A DNA stretch of 64,000 bases from the NCBI GenBank assembly GCA_001599595.1, contig BCHH01000001.1:2203837-2267836 (forward strand). The letters are read 5' to 3'. Positions within the stretch are counted from its first letter, which is position 1, and every line of letters starts with the position of its first letter. Source of the stretch: Beverwykella pulmonaria. Lineage: Eukaryota; Ascomycota; Dothideomycetes; Pleosporales; Melanommataceae. Shown one piece after another: positions 12,296 through 23,700 of the stretch. The translations under genes were made by a program, and so were the position numbers. Below the pieces are notes generated by a model. The model saw only the letters and a list, made by a program, of their open reading frames with translations. It was not told the origin of the DNA and made no database searches.

Positions 12296-13660
12296 ATGTC
12301 AACCACTTTAGTCTCACTATCACCGGAATACTTGGGAGAGGATATCGGACCCACCATCATCGCCACGGCATCCTTGATGATCATTTTTTCAACCGTCTTT
12401 GTTGGTCTTCGCTACTACGCACGGTATCTGGCATCAACGAAGTTCGGAATAGAAGATGTTATCACACCACTCGCTTGGTTGGCGGAAGTAGGGTTATGTA
12501 TTACGGGTATCAGTATGCCACTACGTGCTCGAAAGCTCGAAAACTCTACTGATGACGGACAGTAATGGTTAAAAAAGCCGGCACAGGTCGCCACCAAGAC
12601 TATATTATGATGACGGATCCTGGCAAGATAGCCGAACATTACAAAGGTATCATGGTCCTCGAGGTGCTACACCCTCCTGCAGTTGCCTTCTCCAAACTCT
12701 CCGTCGTACTTCTGTACCTCAAAGTCTTCACCAACAGGACTGAGAGACTAGCAACATGGGTGATGATCTACATGGTCGTTGGAACATGGTTCTCTTATAC
12801 CATCGCTATACTATTCCAATGTCGGCCGTTCGCCTATAATTGGGACAAATCTATTCCCGGCGGGACATGCTTTAATGTTTTTGTATTCTCGCAGAGCAGC
12901 AGTGTTCCTAATATTGTCACTGATGTTGTCGTGCTGCTTTTGCCAATTCGGACCGTTATGGAGTTGAAGATTTCGAAAGCGCGCAGAATTGGACTGTTGC
13001 TCATTTTTCTTATGGGTAGTGTGTAAGTAGACAGATTAAGTGACTGCTAAATGGGCCTTGCTAACTATGATAGTGGCATCATTGCTTCCATTATCCGTAC
13101 GGTGGTGTTTACACATATTGCTTTCTACGATGTTACCTGTGAGTTCTTCATTCTCTTTCAAGACTAGTCCCTTCTGCAGGAGTTCAATCAGACCTTCACG
13201 TTCCTAACCACGCGAAGTCAAAAACGTCGAAATTGTAAACTGGACTATCATCGAGCCCGGCATGTATCTTCTCGCCGCCTGCGCTATGAGTTTCAAGCCC
13301 CTCTTCCACATGATCGCCAAAGCCCTGCACCTAAACTCCTTACTCACACAAACGCGGTCCTTCGTCTTCAAACAAAACACGACGAAAGCGAGCAGAACAA
13401 CCACATCAACGCAGGACGATATATATCTTGACACACTGAAGTCGTCGAGTAGCGGAGGATTCACGAAATTGCATGAGGGCCGGGATATGAAAGATGAGGA
13501 AGCAGAGGTTGGCATGAAGGAGGGTGGCGAGATTCGGGTTGTAGTTGAGCGGAGTTGGGAGTCCGGTAGGGACGAAAGAGATGGGAAGGAGGCACAGAGT
13601 GTAGAGAGTCGGAATAGTATAGCAGGCTGGCCGATGGAGGTTAGTCGCTCCATTGGATGA
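12296..13660 (+). CDS. PTH11/rhodopsin-like seven-helix integral membrane protein
   Basis: Fungal membrane protein of the family that includes Magnaporthe Pth11-like receptors and the 'satratoxin cluster SC4-like' rhodopsin-domain proteins. Four exons: 12296-12506, 12563-13022, 13074-13138 and 13218-13660; 392 aa. Successive hydrophobic helices begin with TIIATASLMIIFSTVFVGLR. Family landmarks are the Arg-Tyr-Tyr-Ala-Arg after helix 1, FSKLSVVLLYLKVF, the conserved Cys of FQCRPFAYNWD, and the last-helix motif NWTIIEPGMYLLAACAMSFKPL. The polar tail of about 100 residues is rich in Glu/Lys/Ser and probably cytoplasmic. The CFEM domain of some PTH11 receptors is absent. The third intron's acceptor (GCGAAG) is weak but is the only one that avoids an in-frame TAA. 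The ligand is unknown; a signalling role is inferred only from the family. Confidence 0.82.
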
Positions 13661-14085
13661 GCGGAATGAAACTTTCATTTTATTCTTTCAAGAATGAACG
13701 AATGCCGATACCGATGTCAATGCTGAAATTCCGTACTTACATGCCTCACCGTCCAACTTCCCCTTTCAACTTCCTCTTTCAAACATCATCGCGGAGTTAC
13801 CATCTCCTCGTGTTTCGTCAGCGAACTACCCAAACCGTCATAGATTCCGCATCGGCTTCCCTGAACAGCGCACCCCGCACCCCATCGTTACTCACCACGT
13901 GGTAATGGCTTGTTAGCTCGATCGACCGGATAAATTGGCTAAACAGCTGCTATTCAATGACCCATCAACCACCATCAGCATCTTGTAGTTAAAAGCTTCT
14001 AGCGTGCTGGGAATAAGAATATAAATTCTCCGTTGACCGGGTTCAAGATCAAAATCTTCGAAATTGGAATTTTGGAGATTTAAAG
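13661..14085. other. Intergenic between two plus-strand genes
   Basis: Should hold the 3' end of the PTH11-like transcript and the promoter of the dioxygenase. No other feature was seen. Confidence 0.5.
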
Positions 14086-15306
14086 ATGGCAGAGGCACAG
14101 CAGCTCGAGCAAGCGCAAATCGACCACTTCCTCGAACATGGCTGGATTAAGCTCTCGAACTGTTTTTCGAGGGAGCAGGCAGAGGGCCTGCAAGCTACTT
14201 TGTGGACGAGGTTAGGGATGGATCCGAAGGATATGTCGACTTGGTACACTTCCATTCCCATTCGCCTTCCTCCTCTCTATCTACCCTACACCACGTCCAG
14301 GACCTCGCTGAGAATTCACAGGCACACTGAACGCACAAACATGCCCTGGTTCAGCCAATTCTCCATTTCCACCTTCGCGCCAAAGGTCTGGTCGAGCATC
14401 AACGAGCTCCTCGCCCCCTCCACCATTAATGCCCAAGTCTCTTCGTGGAAAGATAGCTTCATCGTCAACCTGGGCACACCAGCCGGCCACAACAAACTGT
14501 ACGTACCTCCGGGGCACGACTTCTAAGTTCTGCTTTAAAAAATGTGCAAAGCATACCTGAGCAGCATCTTTTATATGCCCTGCAAAGCTTAAAGAGTTGT
14601 GCCGACCCCATCAACTCTTCAGACACTCGCTAATCGTGCACCCCCCAATCTTAGCATCAAGCCCCAGGACCTCAAGGGCTGGCACGTCGATGGCGACTTC
14701 TTCGTCCACTATCTCGACTCCCCCGAGCAAGCACTCCTTATCATCCCGTTGTGGAGCGATGTAGTACCCGGCGGCGGAGGAACCTTCATCTGCCCCCCAG
14801 CAATCGAAACTGTAGCGAAACATTTGTACGCGCACCCCGAAGGTGTATCTCCGCGTATGGCTACACGTGCCCAGAACCCAGGTTTCAAGACCGAAGAGCA
14901 GGGGCTGGAGTGGTTCAATTCGCTCGCCGCTTCTATGCCAGACGACGCATTCGTTGAGGCCACCGGGGTGGTAGGGGATGTATATCTATTACATCCGTTG
15001 ATGTTGCATTCGGCCAGTAATAACATGTTGAGGAAGGTGAGGGTTATCACGAATCCGCCGGTTAGTATCCAGGAGCCGTTTTGTTTTGATAGAATGGAGG
15101 GAGAGTTTAGTATTGTGGAGAGGAAGACGTTGAGGGCATTGGGGAAAGAGCGTCTGGAGGGGTGGGGGATTAAGGGGGAGAGGCAGAGGCTGGTTCCTGA
15201 GAGGGTGAGAGTTCAACAGGAGATGAAGAGGAGGGAGGAGGAGAGGCTGAGGAAGTTGGGAGAGAGTGTCGATGTTAAGGAGGTGGAAGTGGCACCAGTA
15301 GCTTGA
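14086..15306 (+). CDS. Phytanoyl-CoA dioxygenase (PhyH)-like Fe(II)/2-oxoglutarate enzyme
   Basis: Predicted non-heme iron dioxygenase. Three exons: 14086-14243, 14322-14498 and 14655-15306; 328 aa. Intron 1 splits the codon for Trp in STW-HTERTNMPW. Intron 2 (156 bp) is long for this window, but its borders give the in-frame junction NKL-IKPQDLKGWHVDGD. Iron ligands fit the family: H122-x-D124 in GWHVDGDFFVHYLD and distal H230 in LMLHSASNN; an Arg about ten residues on (RVITNPP) could bind the 2-oxoglutarate carboxylate. The C-terminal 50 residues are charged (Glu/Arg) and look helical. There is no signal peptide, so it is likely cytosolic or peroxisomal; the last residues (APVA) are not a PTS1. 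Substrate unknown. Related proteins are widespread in fungi without a defined reaction. Confidence 0.8.
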
Positions 15307-16593
15307 TGTTGCCAATCATATAGAAACCACTCCTCTAGTTGAACGTGCGGCTTGTCTTCTCTGATACTGTCTTGCCCTTTCCGCACCACCATGTGCTCCA
15401 TAATATGTGTAATCAGACGAATCCTCGAGCGGCTTGTCGAAATGGATACAGAGTCACCTCGCAAAGGTGGCTTCTGAGAGTCCGTTGGAAGCTGTTTTGC
15501 GTGTTACTTTTAAGGAGAGAGGTTTTTTTTTTTCAATCTTCTCCCCTCCCTACTTCGACGCGCATCTCGAGCATCAGGACATGAAGTCTCCCATCGAATC
15601 TCACCAACATGGGCCAGAAGGCTACATCACTGCCCTCAAAGGTGTGGCCGTGCCATGTAAAGTGGTCGCGTGACTTCCATGCTTACTTATCTTCACCGGT
15701 TGGTTTCCGAATTTATATCGGTCCCAGCGACCATCTCTACAATCGAATTGCAAGATGATGCATATGACCTAACATACAATCTTTTAGCTCCGAAGGCCTG
15801 ATTAACAGGGTCGAGAAGGTATACGCAACAATATCCATGGGCATTACAAGCCCGAGCTATTGACAGGTCAGAAAATAAGGAGCTTGAACTACCAAAAGAA
15901 ATGTGAAACGTAGAAATGCCGAGACATTGGCCTGCTTTTGCGTAAGTCCTTCGCTGGACCCATATTTTCCCACATCACTCGCCACAACCTTCCACCAACT
16001 TGCAGACACCGGAGCTTTATGTGGGATTAGTGAACGAGTACTGAAGCTCCATCCCGAGCACTCGCCACAAGGGGCTCCCAACGTTGATTTGCAATGCAAA
16101 AGTGATAAGCGCCGTATCAGACCACCTGGCTTTCCAGGGCTGGCATCTCTGTGGTTCGTACTTCGTAAAGTGAGGTCCCCAATGCATATTAATAATGGAA
16201 GCTGGAGGATCAGCAGGGGCTACGCTAGGCGGGATCAGGCCGAGGATAGAGACATAGTGGCGGAAATAGATAAAGCAACAGCCCAGTCGGCCCTGTAGAT
16301 GAGGCGGTGCGGAAATAGAGAAGCGGAAAGGCGAGGTGTTACTTCAACGTGGCCTCCCTCACGGTGGGCGGCAGACCGGGGTGGTGGTCAAAAATCTCGC
16401 TTGGCGGCGCTAGGGCAGCTCAGCCGCGCCTGCAGCGAACTTGACACCTTTACCTTTGGTGAAGGGCTAACGCCAACGCCCGTCCCCGCGTGTAGAATAA
16501 AACCCACACCACCTGCTCCTGATCCTGACCTGTACTCGCCTTCCTTCTCCCCCTCCAACCTTCCTTGTCCCTCAATTCCTCGCACAACTCACC
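15307..16593. other. Intergenic upstream of PDI
   Basis: About 1.3 kb ahead of the PDI start. Only short open frames without recognisable motifs occur, for example 131 codons at 15903-16298. The last 60 bases before the PDI ATG are pyrimidine-rich (about 16535-16590), as is common in leaders of strongly expressed fungal genes. A run of T lies at about 15523-15532. Confidence 0.6.
16345..16355 (+). promoter_or_regulatory. Candidate unfolded-protein-response element upstream of PDI
   Basis: CAACGTGGCCT matches the CANCGTG core of the yeast UPRE bound by Hac1 and lies about 250 bp before the PDI start codon. PDI genes are standard UPR targets in fungi. A short motif like this occurs often by chance. 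Confidence 0.35.
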
Positions 16594-18218
16594 ATGCGCT
16601 ACAGCGTCCCCATCTGCGGCCTGCTGGCTGCCGTTGCCCTCGCATCCGACGTCCACGAGCTCAAGAAGGACACCTTCAAGGGCTTTGTGGAGGAGCATGA
16701 CCTCGTCCTCGCAGAGTGTAAGCCGCTTGCAAGCCATTCCTGGGTATGTTCCGAGCTAATTGGCCCCCCGCAGTCTTTGCCCCTTGGTGCGGCCACTGCA
16801 AAGCGCTCGCGCCTGAGTACGAGACGGCCGCGACGACGCTGAAGGAGAAGGACATCGCGCTGGCCAAGATTGACTGCACAGAGGAGCAGGACCTCTGCCA
16901 GCAGTACGGCGTGGAGGGCTACCCCACCCTCAAGGTCTTCCGCGGCCCCGACAACATCACACCCTACACCGGCCAGCGGAAAGCCGACGCCATCATCTCG
17001 TACATGACCAAGCAGAACCTGCCCGCCGTGTCCGAGGTGAACAAGGACACCATCGAGGAGTTCAAGACCGCCGACAAGGTCGTCCTGGTCGCCTACTTCG
17101 CCGCCGACGACAAGGCCTCCAACGAGACCTTCACCGCGGTCGCCAACGGCCTCCGCGACAACTACCTCTTCGGCGCCACCAGCGACGCTGCTCTGGCCAA
17201 GGCTGAGGGCGTTGAGCAGCCCGGCCTCGTTCTCTACAAGTCGTTCGATGATGGCAAGGACATCTTCACCGAAAAGTTCGACAAGGAGGCCATCGAGTCC
17301 TTCGCCAAGGTCTCTTCCACCCCTCTCGTCGGTGAGGTGGGCCCCGAGACCTACAGCGGCTATATGGCTGCTGGCATTCCCCTCGCCTACATCTTCGCCG
17401 AGACCCAGGAGGAGCGCGACACCCTTGCCAAGGAGCTGAAGCCCCTTGCTCAGAAGCACAAGGGCGCCATCAACTTCGCTACCATCGACGCCAAGGCCTT
17501 CGGCCAGCACGCTGGTAACCTCAACCTCGAGGCTGGCAAGTTCCCCGCTTTCGCCATCCAGAAGACGGAGAAGAACCAGAAGTTCCCCTACGACCAGACC
17601 AAGGCCATCACCGAGAAGGAGATCGGCCAGTTCGTCGACGACTTCCTCGCCGGAAAGGTCGAGCCCAGCATCAAATCGGAGCCCATTCCCGAGACCCAGG
17701 AGGGCCCCGTCACGGTTGTCGTCGCCAAGAACTATGACGATGTCGTGATCAACAACGAGAAGGACGTTCTTGTCGAATTCTACGCTCCCTGGTGCGGACA
17801 CTGCAAGGCGCTTGCCCCCAAGTACGAGGAACTCGCTGCCATGTACGCCTCCCCGGAGCTCTCCAAGCTGGTGACCATCGCCAAGGTTGACGCTACCGCC
17901 AACGACGTTCCGGATGAGATCCAGGGTTTCCCCACCATCAAGCTCTTCGCCGCTGGCAAGAAGGATGCACCCATCGACTACTCCGGCTCTCGCACCATCG
18001 AGGATCTCGCTCAATTTATCAAGGAGAACGGCTCGCACAAGGTTGAGGTTGCTTTCGAGAAGCCCGCCGAGGAGGAGACCAAGGACGAGAAGGCTGCCTC
18101 CGCTACCGACAAGGTCGAAGAGGCGACGGAGAGTGTCAAGTCGGCTGCGTCGGAAGCCACCGAAGCCGCAAAGGAGGCTGTTAAGCCCGACGAGGTCGAT
18201 GAGCACGATGAATTGTAA
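16594..18218 (+). CDS. pdiA: Protein disulfide isomerase, ER lumen
   Basis: Catalyses formation and exchange of disulfides in secretory proteins. Two exons, 16594-16717 and 16774-18218, with a 56-bp GTAAGC..CAG intron splitting a Phe codon; 522 aa, the usual size for fungal PDI. A signal peptide of about 17 residues (MRYSVPICGLLAAVALA) is followed by the a-b-b'-a' thioredoxin folds. Both active sites are intact: FFAPWCGHC (C47/C50) and FYAPWCGHC (C382/C385). The C-terminus is acidic with Ala/Glu repeats (about 455-518) and ends in the retention signal HDEL. Codon use is strongly C-ending, unlike its neighbours, which suggests high expression. That bias also leaves long spurious open frames on the opposite strand. 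It probably supports folding of secreted enzymes such as the GH32 next door, but the adjacency itself is no evidence of co-function. Confidence 0.96.
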
Positions 18219-18803
18219 ATTACCAATATGATCCCCCTCTGCGTTTTCTGTACCCTTATATGAGCGTCTTTCTGAGCGGATCGGTATGCAATATGGATCG
18301 GAGATGCAGTAGGGCATGAGATAAAAGTGACATGACGACACATGGGCCGAGATGAGGTTTTGTTTATCTGCTCTGGCATTTGGGGTTAGGAATAGCTTGT
18401 AGCTTAACGGTGTTCCGGGTTTCTTGATTATTATTTGCGCCCGTGTACGTTTTGCTCGTGTATGTGATTATGATTGTGTTTGTTTATATGATTATTTAGT
18501 ATGCTGACGGTGTGTTTATGTTGGTTAGACGCTAGGCGAGGACCTAAGTGAACAATCGAGATGAGGTATTCATTGTGCGTGGCGAGGTGCAGTCCCAGTA
18601 TGTGAAGGTTGCACAGGAGTATAAGTAGTAAGTCTCTAGGATGCGTCCATGCTACCAGATCGTGGATGACATTAGCTTGACAATGGTACTCAGTGGTGGT
18701 AGCAGGATGGAAGTTCATGTACAATGCGTCTACCACATTACACATTCAGTAATGATTTAAAGAGTGTCGCTATTTGTCCTTCTAATCTACATTCTTAGCC
18801 CAT
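18219..18803. other. Convergent intergenic region (PDI 3' / GH32 3')
   Basis: Lies between the stop codons of two convergent genes and should hold both 3' UTRs. A T/AT-rich stretch at about 18420-18520 (repeated TGTGATTATGATTG-like runs) could serve as a polyadenylation region. No gene was seen. Confidence 0.55.
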
Positions 18804-20851
18804 CTAATTCCCCGGCCACCAGGTGTAATTGTTCGTTTGCTCTGGCGTATCGAAGATCAAGTGACTGCTCGAATTAATCGGTCTATCAGGGAAGATGCTC
18901 GCTAGATCAGTCCACACGGCGATGTCGGATACTTCAACGCTGGACCCTTCGTCGACGTAGATGCCGAAGCTCGTCGAATCTTTGCGCGACGGGTAGATGC
19001 GGGTTGTGAGCCAGAAGCGGTCCTGAGGTCGATAGTTAGTATATGAGATGAGAAACAGAAGTGGGGGCTTACGTTGACGTAGACTTCGAGCAGTGAGCCG
19101 TCTAGGTAGACGTGCATTTCGACGTCCTCGGTTCCGGTCCTTTCAAAGATGTAGGGATAGAAGTACCCCACAACTGTGTAGTTCGAGAACTCCTCGATGG
19201 TGGAGGAGTACGAGCGATTCACGTTGATCGTGTACGTTTCCGGGTCCCAGAAAATAGTCGTGTACTCTTGGCCTCCTGGCGATGCAGCGATTGTCAGGCC
19301 AGCCGGGCCGGAGAAATTGCGGAAAGTGGCCCTAATCTCAATGTGCGAGCTGCCTTCTCCGGCAATGAGGGAGGAGTTGAAAGTGCCGGAGTCGTAGTTC
19401 TGTTGCGTCGTGCCGTTGCGGATTCCGGTTACGACTTCGGGGACGGGGCGGGCGGCCAGGGTGTAGGCTGTAAAAGTACCATCGCTGTGCTCGATCAGGC
19501 GGTTGTTACCGAGCGTAGTCAGGTTACCATCGGTATTGATCAAACCGGTAGTCTTCTTGACGTATAACTCTCGCGGAAGAGCAAAAGCTCCTTGGAAGCC
19601 TTGCTGAGTAATGCCGAAGTCATTCATTTCTTCAGGGGCCCAACCCCACTGTACGCGGCGATTGTTTTTTGTGTCAAAGAAGCTTGTGACGGCGTACAAG
19701 AGACCGGAATCGATGGCGCCGCCGGCCACTGGCGTGAATTGTGCGGATCCATTGGCTCGGCGTGTGACAATTCCTTCGTTCCATAGACCCCATTGCGCTC
19801 GCGGATGGAGCGTGGTGTTTCCTCCTTCTGTGCCCATCATAACGTAGTAATGGATATCGCCGTCCTCGTCCTCCAAGGAGAAGAAGTTGGAGACTTCGAA
19901 GTTGAAAGCATAAGTTCCGGTCTCGAGTGTGCTTCCTAAGCTTTCGTTGGCTGCGGGTTCCCACAAGGCTCCCAAGAATGTCCAGTCGGTCAAATTGCTT
20001 GCTGGGGCGCTGTAGAAGGGGATGCGAGGACCTACGCCTTTAATACCTGAGCCGAAAACTGCGTAGAAGTGCGGTTCAATCTGACCCAAGATGTTGTCCA
20101 TTTCAGGCCAAGGCTGAAAAAATGGATCTCTCCAGCCCGTAATGTTCCAACCTTCCGGTGGATCAGAGAGGACTGGATTGTTTTCGTATTTCTCCCACGT
20201 CTCTCCTCCATTTTTCGAGATGGCAAGCGACTGTGACTCGGTACCGGGCTCATACGGGATTCGCCAGTTGGTTGGCAGGTAGTCAACGGAGGTGTAGAAG
20301 ATTAGTAGAGTTCCATCTTGTCCGCCTGTAAGGTTAAATGGCTGTGCTGTTCCAGAAAAGATGCCGAGGTGGTCGTATGAGCCATCGGGACCTGTAACTA
20401 AAGACTCGGCAGTGTTACCTTCCCACCCCCCTACATCTTTCCATGTTATCAAATCCTTAGAGATGGCGTGGCCCCATGAAATATTCCCTGCACGCGGTTA
20501 GTTTTTGTATAGATGGTGAGAATTCACAGAGGTTACCCCAATTGACGTGGTAGGGATGCCATTGATAGTGAAGATGGTATGTCTCAGTCGTAGGATCATA
20601 CATCATGCCGCAGGGGTCCTAAGACGAGAATGTTAGAAACAACTGAAGCTTAGTAAATGCCAACAATCGAAGGTACTAACATTCATCCATCCTGCTGGAG
20701 CAATGAAGTGAGATATCGGCCTCCACCTGGTGAACAAAGTATTATTTCCCAACGATTCGATCGTGGATGCATCCAGGTTTTCCAGACTGGTGCCATTGAT
20801 GCTAGGAATGGCACTGAGCATGGAGCCCAGCACTAGAATCGACCACAACAT
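18804..20851 (-). CDS. Secreted GH32 beta-fructofuranosidase / fructosyltransferase-like enzyme
   Basis: Predicted extracellular hydrolase or transfructosylase acting on sucrose or fructans. Four exons: 20851-20681, 20618-20537, 20487-19073 and 19022-18804; 628 aa. The N-terminus (MLWSILVLGSMLSAIPSING) is a signal peptide. Catalytic positions are in place: nucleophile D58 in WMNDPCG (split by intron 1), D205 in GWRDPFF and acid/base E282 in NFEVSNF. The C-terminal beta-sandwich includes DGSLLEVYVN and ends in WWPGN. WMNDPC (not WMNDPN) and FEVS (not an E-C motif) resemble Aspergillus SucB/fructosyltransferase-type enzymes more than yeast invertase; this comparison is from memory. Many N-x-S/T sites fit secretion. 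Whether hydrolysis or transfer dominates cannot be read from the sequence. Confidence 0.9.
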
Positions 20852-23700
20852 GCTCCTTGAATGATATTATCAGCCTGTTGTAATAAAATATGAGCCAGTG
20901 AGGGCTCTTGGTCATAGAGTTCATGCCCGGCCAGCTAGGGGAGCTACGAGCCTTTTATGTGGCCACGCGGAGGTGTAGCAGGGCTCGTAATCGTCAGCCA
21001 TGCCATCATATTGAATCTCCAAGGCCATATAGGCTAACCATTGAAGATCGGTTCCAGACATCGAGGCATGGAGGTAGTACCAAGAAACATAATTAACAGG
21101 GCTAGCTCCTCTAGGAGCCCCGCAACCCCGCAAGCAAGCAGGGTTTTCAGGGCACGCGGGGCGGGAACAGAACCGAACGCAGGCACATCATGTTCAGCTA
21201 AATCGGGTCTGTGAGCAACCATGAATTGGAGAGAAGGGTGACGACGCAGGTGTGTACAGTTAAAAAGGAACAGGGAGACAAGACAGCAGAGAGCACTCCG
21301 ACAAGCCTTATCTAGGATGTAAATGAAATCTTCAAAACAGCACAAAATGAACCCTTGAATGATTCCTTGACCCGAAGGCTCTGGTAGTTAGTGGCAATTA
21401 CCGATGAACGCTCATGAAGCTTGTGAGGTCAACTATTGACCCGGTAATTCGCCCGAGGCTCCATGGAAAGCTCTAGTTTTGACAAATGCCGTGTCTTGGG
21501 GCCAGAGCCTAGAGCTTTAGGTGTGCATGGTTGTTTGTGCATGGCTTTCCGAAACCAGAAGCTATATCTTTATGTTAATCAGCAAAAGTCAAAGGGTGGC
21601 GACTGTAGAGTGATAGAAAGGTGGTGAGGGAGAAACTGAGAGCTGAAAGCTGAGAGCTTAGATCCCGGCGCTCTCGGCATGTTTCGTCATTCAATCGCCG
21701 CCGATGTCACGGGTGTCTATGCACGTGCATTGGCCTTGGAAGCCCTGAGGACTCTCCCCATATATACTCAATCCTGAATCATTGAGAGAGATTAAATCAA
21801 CCTGGACGCTTGCTTTCTTGTACCGGCTCCCAGATATTTGTGCCTCATGAGCGATGTTTGACGCCTTCTAAATCGCCATCAAGGCAGTTGAAACTACTTT
21901 GCCAGGGATGAAGTTGCACCTAGAAATGCCAAAAAGCACCCAAGCAAAATTGTCTCTTCCTGTATCTTCTTCCGCTTCGGTCCTCGAGGTCTTGGCTTCT
22001 TCCGACGCGACCTTGTGATTGGCCCTCATCCGAGCGCGCTACATGCACCACATCCGAACAGCTCACGTCGTTCGATCATTTCATAAGTTCACCGCTCACA
22101 CTCGGTCATCGATACCACTGGGGCACATCGCCTCTGATAACATTCAATTAAGCGGGCGCTGCCAAGTATATCCGCAAGAGGCGCTTCTCAGCCAACCTGC
22201 GTCCTCACTTGATGATCTAGGTTTGCTTCTTCTCACTAATCTCTGTGGTCTGACCCACACCCGTCCTTTGCCAGATCAGAATCTTTGCAGCAGAATTAAA
22301 CTGTCTCTGGAACAGTAATAAAAGGTCTCCTCGTCGCACGGTTCCTGAGCAACAGCCTGCTGGTGTAGTTCATGCTCTCTGTTAAGAGCGTATTCTTTCT
22401 TTCCCTACCTGTCTTCGAGACGGCTTGGATACTGTCCCTTGGCGACCGGTAAATCCAGTCATTGTGGGTTTTGATCCTCTGTTTGGCAGGGCAGGCGTAG
22501 ATCGGGGAATTTGTTGGTCGGCGTTCCCCACGGAGGAAGATGGGATGCATCTACTAATGCCCACCCTGGTCGTCCAGACATAGCGAATCCGTATCGTCCG
22601 CCGGTATTGTCTCTCATCTCTCTCTCACTCTCTCAGAATTAGAATCATTAAGCCGTCCGTTCTGAGCTTATCTTACTGTTACTTACGGGAGAAAACGGCT
22701 GGATTGCTTTACCGCTCGGGTCTTGGGAGGTCCCGAGTCGCAATCAAAGGGTCTGCTGCTTTGAGGCATTTCGGAGCACATAAGCTCGCTAGATGTTTCT
22801 AATCGCCTCCTCCGTTCCAAGAATCCCCTTTGTCGATGAAGAAGCTTGTAGAACAACATATTGTGGTAGGAACGCCCAGCCAGTGTGTTCTGCTTCGGTA
22901 CGGGGTCGGTAGAGCGCTAGATGACATGGGATCCAAGTACTCGCCCACGACAGCACAGCGTCAGATAACAGACACAACGCCTGCGAGCTCCGAGTGATGT
23001 AACAAGTGGAGAGAGACATATGTGCCGTGGTACAACGGCCAAATCACCCGGAGTGGTTTCAATTTGGGCTAGACTAGGCTCGAATGTGCCCGGCAACGCA
23101 GCCACTCGACTGGCGCGCGCGCGTGCCCGACGCGTGCGGTGGTGGACCTTGATTCTTATGCAAACATCTGCTCTGCTGCGAGAAGTTTTGCTGCCCCGAA
23201 CATCAATTGCTGCTGCCGCTCGCGCGCTGCGTTGTCGTCGACGGCCTGTCCAGTTCCTGCTGCGGCAAGCCACGTGATGAGGTGCGCCAAGCACCGGGTT
23301 AGCCTCTCCTGCTTCTTGCGCACTGCTCCATCGCCCATAGCCGCCGCAAATCGCGTCGACGTGCCCGTGACTCCATCGATCAACTCCATCCCGCCCCGTC
23401 CCCATTCCTGTGCCTGAGCCCTGATGGGAAGGAGCCTCTAGTGCCAGTCTCTCTTTGCGCGGTGTGTGCCCCTTCACCTGTCCATCCGCCAGACCTTCAC
23501 CAGCATACCTGGCCCCGATGTTATGGCCATGGTCACCTCCACCCCAAGATCAACGTGATTGCTAACGACGCGCTTCTGTATAGGTAGATTGAATGCACCC
23601 TTGTGCGCCCCTCGCCCTCATACTCGCTCGCGCTCCTCTACTCCCATCAACACCGGCTCTATTTGCCACCGGCCTCGACGCCTTGGGGTGATTGCGCGCC
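20852..23700. other. Long intergenic region between GH32 and SWI1
   Basis: About 2.85 kb between divergently transcribed genes. It must contain the GH32 promoter and the promoter and leader of SWI1. Open frames up to 186 codons occur (22917-23477, minus) but are Arg-rich and low in coding character. A strong TATA-like element at 21763-21770 has no identified gene behind it. An alternating GC run lies near 23119-23130. Confidence 0.55.
21763..21770 (+). promoter_or_regulatory. TATA-like element without an assigned gene
   Basis: CATATATA, followed about 80 bases later only by short open frames (ATGAGCGATGTTTGA). It could be the core promoter of a non-coding transcript, of a gene I could not resolve, or of a very long SWI1 leader. 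Confidence 0.3.

Noticed and set aside
16599..18341. 580-codon open frame on the minus strand across the PDI gene
   Set aside because: It is antisense to a highly codon-biased gene. C-ending codons remove stops on the opposite strand, and the product (Leu/Gly/Val-rich) has no domain.
22917..23477. 186-codon minus-strand open frame upstream of SWI1
   Set aside because: Arg/Ala-rich, no motif, no promoter or splice context; it lies in GC-rich leader DNA and is probably chance.
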